From Cardinalis cardinalis (lineage: Eukaryota > Chordata > Aves > Passeriformes > Cardinalidae): 64,000 bases of DNA. The notes under the pieces were generated by a model that was given only the letters and a program-made list of their open reading frames with translations, did no database searches and had not been told where the DNA came from. A program made the position numbers and the translations under genes. Shown piece by piece: positions 60,101-64,000 of this stretch (positions are counted from its first letter, which is position 1; every line of letters begins with the position of its first letter). The DNA lies in contig JACDOX010000153.1 of the NCBI GenBank assembly GCA_014549065.1, positions 705,815 to 769,814 on the forward strand, read 5' to 3'.

Positions 60101-63100
60101 ATCTGAGTTGGGCAGGAAAGGAAATGTCAATTGATACTTTTCAGGGTCACATAATTCTATGCCACCAAACAAAAAAGGGAGAGGAACGGGATTAAAGCCA
60201 GAATAATTTCATGGGGAGAGTAGAGGAAAAAGGATGAAGGGCTGGATTTCTAAAGGCTTTTGAATGTGTGATCTATATTCCTGTTTACACAATATATGCT
60301 TGCATATATGTGTCTCCTTTTCTTCTAAACAAAACACAAGACTTCCCCTTCTGTCTCCCCACTCTGTCACACCCCTGAAGCAATGGGACTCAGACTCTTC
60401 CCTTCTCCAGATACATGACTAAGGAGTATGCGTTGAATTCAAGAGGTCATAAGCATCTCCTTGAAAGTGCTAAAGAGGGTTAAAGTGTTGAGTTGGAGAC
60501 AGGAAAAGGAGTAATTTTTTCCCCCTCTTTCTTTTTATGTGAGTCACATACTATGATCTCATGCAAAAACTCTTNTTTTACACTCTGAATTTACCCCTGA
60601 ATGTATCACCTGAAGAAAAAAAGAAAACATTAAATAACGGGTTTATTTATATTGTTCGTCAGAGAGATTTCTCAGAGAAAATGAACAGCTACTATTTCAA
60701 CCATACTATTATTTCATCTTTTGGTGCATATTGGAGATATTTCAAAAAGATTAATCCAAAAATAAAAACAGATAAGCTATTATCATGTCTATCCTCTGTG
60801 TCCTATGCTGAGAAATGGAACATATCATTATTCTGACTTCAAAGCATTTAATCTGTAAAAAAGACAAGTGGCTTACACATAAAAGTGTGCATCTTATAAA
60901 GCCCCTAGATGGGATCATTTAAATGATTAATTTAACCAATACAGATTTGAGATAAATTGATTTGCCTCTTTTCCCCTACTTATCATCCTCTATCCTGTTA
61001 AACAATTTAACAAAACATTTAACAAAATACTACCAGACATAGAGCATTCCCAAGGTCACTCTACTCACCTTCCTTCAAGACCCCCATTGAAATCCTCCTC
61101 TAGTATAAGACTATGAACAAAACAAAATTTATCCTCCCTTGCCCACCAGCCTAAGAGGCTTCAAACTCACATATGTCGCCTCCCAAGAGAATTGCAACCT
61201 CTTAATCTGTGTGCTGGTGTCTTTATGTATGCACATGCATATGCCAGTGCCCAGAGACAGAGAGATGGACAGAGCACTTTGTGCAGCTCCTGAGAAAGCT
61301 CTTCTGTTTTACATTAAATAATTAAGGATTCCTTGGACCAGAGAGCAGGACAGAGCACCATAGGGCAGCAATTAGGGCACTCAGCTGGGAAAGAGGACTN
61401 TTTTCTGCTCTCTGCTTCAAAAACTACTTGCCATTTAAACCAGTGCCTGCTCTGAGTTCTTCCCTCTGCCCCGCCTGGTGAAGCGTGTGAGCCCTCACCT
61501 TCCAGGTGACTGGTTAGGTGAACCAGCAGGACTCCCAGGAAAAGAGATCTTCCCTTGTTTGCTGCAGCTTGTGTCTGCATTGGGCCAGCTTCTGATACCA
61601 AGTGGATGTTAGGTCATCATGTGGTCAGGTCACTGTCTTTGCAAATACCCCNAAAAGCCAAACAGCATCTCAGAAAGCTCAGGCAGAACTCAGCTACAAC
61701 TGTTGCTTTCATGCTGTACTGGTGTTAGACTGACTTCTCCTTCCATGGGTTGGAGGAGATGCCAGAACTGTGACAGTGCTTGTCTTTGGGTAGGCTTAAA
61801 GAAAAGTGGTGGTGCCTCAAGTGAGTCCTAGCACAAATCAAATATCNCTGGTTCCTGAAGCTGAATTCTCAAACTAGACAATTCTCTACCCATTTTTCTA
61901 GTCATGCTGGTTCAGAGGAGAGCCTTCAGAACATGTCTAAGGCTGTNGTTAATTACTGCCAACAAGTAGGTCACTCAGCTAGGCTATCAAGACTCAAGTC
62001 CTGGCTCCAGAACAAATAATTAATCACGAACCTCTATTCACACCGACTGAAGGAATGAATGGATGAGTGAAAGAAACATCAAGGAAAAATGAGAAATAAC
62101 ATGTCTGATTCGTAAAACACAGAAAGAAGTCTTGGCACCAATCTGTAAAGCAGTATTTACAGTCAAGGATGTCAAGAGAAAGAAGATGTTTGCCTGGCCA
62201 GAGGCAGATGCTTCTTTCTCATTCATTTAATTCCTTATTAGTTCTGATGGTTCCTGCACAATCCCAAGGTGGAGCACCACACCAGGGAGTTGGGAGTCTG
62301 GGAGATGATAGCTAAATCCTCCCAGTACCTATCTTCCAAATACCAGAGCACCTAAGAAGGTCTAACTTACAGCCTCTCTCCTGTTTAAGATGTACAGAAG
62401 GAGTAGGTGTTTCCAAAGTTGGCTGACGGCACTCGTATTCAGTTGTTGTTCCCAGAATAAAAAAGTGTGAGACAGAACTGGAAATTGTGGTGCTGACAAA
62501 ATAAAATCATTTTCACAGAGAACATTATTGTGAGACAAGTAAAATGTTTGGAAAGTAGTTAATGCCAGATCGCTCCCATTCATACATTTTTAAAACAGAC
62601 TGATAAAATACATCCATTTTGTGAGTCTTTTGCCTTTCATATTTCTTGTTAGTTTNTTCTGTTATGGAATTCCAGTGAGTGACTATCTCTGAACATTATG
62701 TACAGAACATAGCCGAGCAGCGGAATAGTTTTATATCTTCTTCTGTCTCCCTCTTCCTGAATTTTAATAATAATAAATCTGAATGGTTATAACACAAAAT
62801 TGAAAGCAAGCTGCCTGACAAAGCAGGCAGAATGGGTGAACAACATCGGTATTGCCTTACTTTCCAGATTTGTGACAAATTACATTTAGTTTATACAGAG
62901 GATGTTATTACCCTTGTGCTTCTTCAAAATACAAAAAAAAATTATTACNTTATAGTTATCATTCTGCTTGGCAACAAAATGTTAAAAAAAAAGAAAAAGA
63001 AAAAAGCAAATAAAAGGATCAAAAACCTATATGAGTTGATGAAAAATAAAGTGTGAGCCATGTGTACGTCTCTCACTGAACAACTTTCAGTTCATCAGCC

Positions 63101-64000
63101 CAGGCATCCATTTTTAACATTTATAACTGTTGCAGCCTTTAATAGAAGCCCAAATTCAATTTGCTGAAGCTTAAAAATGAACTTCTATTTTAATCAGCTG
63201 AACCTTAGCAACATGAAATTGATAGGAGCATTTCCACACACTTAATATGTTCGGAGTTGCACTTTTGATTTGCCACCAGTTAGTTTGGGGCACCTTTTTC
63301 TGCCAATAGCTGGAAGACTGCCAGTTTGCCTCTGTGATACTCTGGTTTCTTCTCCAAGTTAGAATTTAATTTCTCTGTTTACTTATTTTTAGTTTGAAAT
63401 AGTTCTTTTGTCACCTCAGAAAGACTATAGTTGAGGCGATGATTTCTCGTGGGTAGATAAAGAGACAGGAGAAATGTTTCTCTTTCAGGGAAAGAGGCAA
63501 GCAGAGATAGGTGAATGAAGAGAAGAGAGGCACTGCCATAAATGAAGCACATTTTTTCTGCCCAGGAAGAAAAGCTACAAGACGTGGAAGTATCCAAAAC
63601 CCTTATAAGTGCCAATAAAGTAAAAAACATCTCCCAAGCCTTACTCCACACTAAATATGACCCTCCCTTGTGGATAGCTGCTCATTCTTAGAAGATCAGA
63701 GCTGCAATGGGCTGTCTGCCACATCCTCTTGTCACCTCTAATTGAGGTGTAAGAAATTAGTTGCCAGATTCTGTGGCACAGATTGAAAAAAGATTATCTT
63801 GGCTACAGAGAAGGAGCTTTTATCAAAGGCCTGGAAGAATATTACTTGCTAAAAGTTAACAAGGTAGAAATTTTACTTAAAAGAGCCTGGTTGCAGTTTC
63901 TAATCTAATAGAAAAAGCTATAGCATTGATTTTGAGCACAGCATTTATTACTGTTTTCATCTGATTCTTCAGGGAAGAAAACATAAGCAACTGCTTGCTG
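51173..64000. other. Non-coding stretch upstream of HS3ST5, no gene recognised
   Basis: The first 450 bp after the solo LTR are GC-richer and hold a 147-codon frame from a non-ATG start (51193-51636) without any recognisable domain. The rest is AT-rich with a CT tract at 52.7 kb, a short CTAA run near 58.17 kb and an A-rich run near 62.99-63.02 kb. It is probably HS3ST5 5' intron or intergenic DNA. Confidence 0.65.
52721..52762. repeat. CT-rich tract, partly (TC)n
   Basis: TTTCTATTTTCTTCTCCGTC is followed by TCTGTCTCTCTTTCTCTCTC and TC, a pyrimidine tract containing short TC dinucleotide runs. Confidence 0.88.

Noticed and set aside
1..64000. CRISPR arrays, tRNA or rRNA genes, operons, prophage
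   Set aside because: No regularly spaced repeats, no cloverleaf with A and B boxes that I could recognise, and the gene structure is spliced vertebrate.

Overview
The window looks like AT-rich, gene-poor vertebrate nuclear DNA, most likely from a bird and probably a songbird (Passeriformes). Three things point there. Four fragments of CR1-type LINEs are present, recognised by their characteristic 3' region in sense or antisense and by short open stretches that read like CR1 tails. One solo LTR resembles, from memory, a family common in songbird genomes. The single gene encodes a vertebrate heparan sulfate 3-O-sulfotransferase. I saw no bacterial-style operons, tRNAs, rRNAs or CRISPR arrays.

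The one protein-coding gene I can support is HS3ST5 (heparan sulfate glucosamine 3-O-sulfotransferase 5), on the minus strand. Its complete coding sequence is here in two exons. Exon A (40590-40728, coding from 40696) gives the short cytoplasmic tail and transmembrane anchor. Exon B (36051 down to a TAA at 35121-35123) gives the luminal sulfotransferase domain. A 4,538-bp phase-2 intron with a GTAAGT donor and a TTGCAG acceptor separates them. Spliced, they encode 345 residues. The untranslated leader begins at a splice acceptor (first exon base 40728), so the promoter and first exon(s) lie further upstream at higher coordinates, inside or beyond this window. An overlapping upstream reading frame starts 10 nt before the main ATG and stops on the last three bases of the same exon.

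Layout by region: 1-34,300 is downstream flank of HS3ST5, non-coding, with CR1 fragments at about 5.7-6.4, 10.9-11.1, 20.6-21.6 and 31.7-31.9 kb, two MIR-like (CORE-SINE) relics, TAA and CA microsatellites and a cluster of short palindromes at 18.5-18.6 kb. 34,300-35,120 is the probable 3' untranslated region. 35,121-40,728 holds the two coding exons and their intron. 40,729-64,000 lies upstream of the gene body seen here and is probably 5' intron or 5' flank. It contains another MIR-like relic, an isolated 40-bp CpG cluster near 47.07 kb, small tandem duplications, and a 394-bp solo LTR with a 6-bp target duplication at 50.78-51.17 kb.

Many isolated single N characters are scattered through the window, one of them inside the HS3ST5 coding sequence. 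I found no clear candidate for an undescribed system. The most interesting sequence-level points are the uORF/exon-end coincidence in HS3ST5, the CpG cluster and the palindrome cluster.
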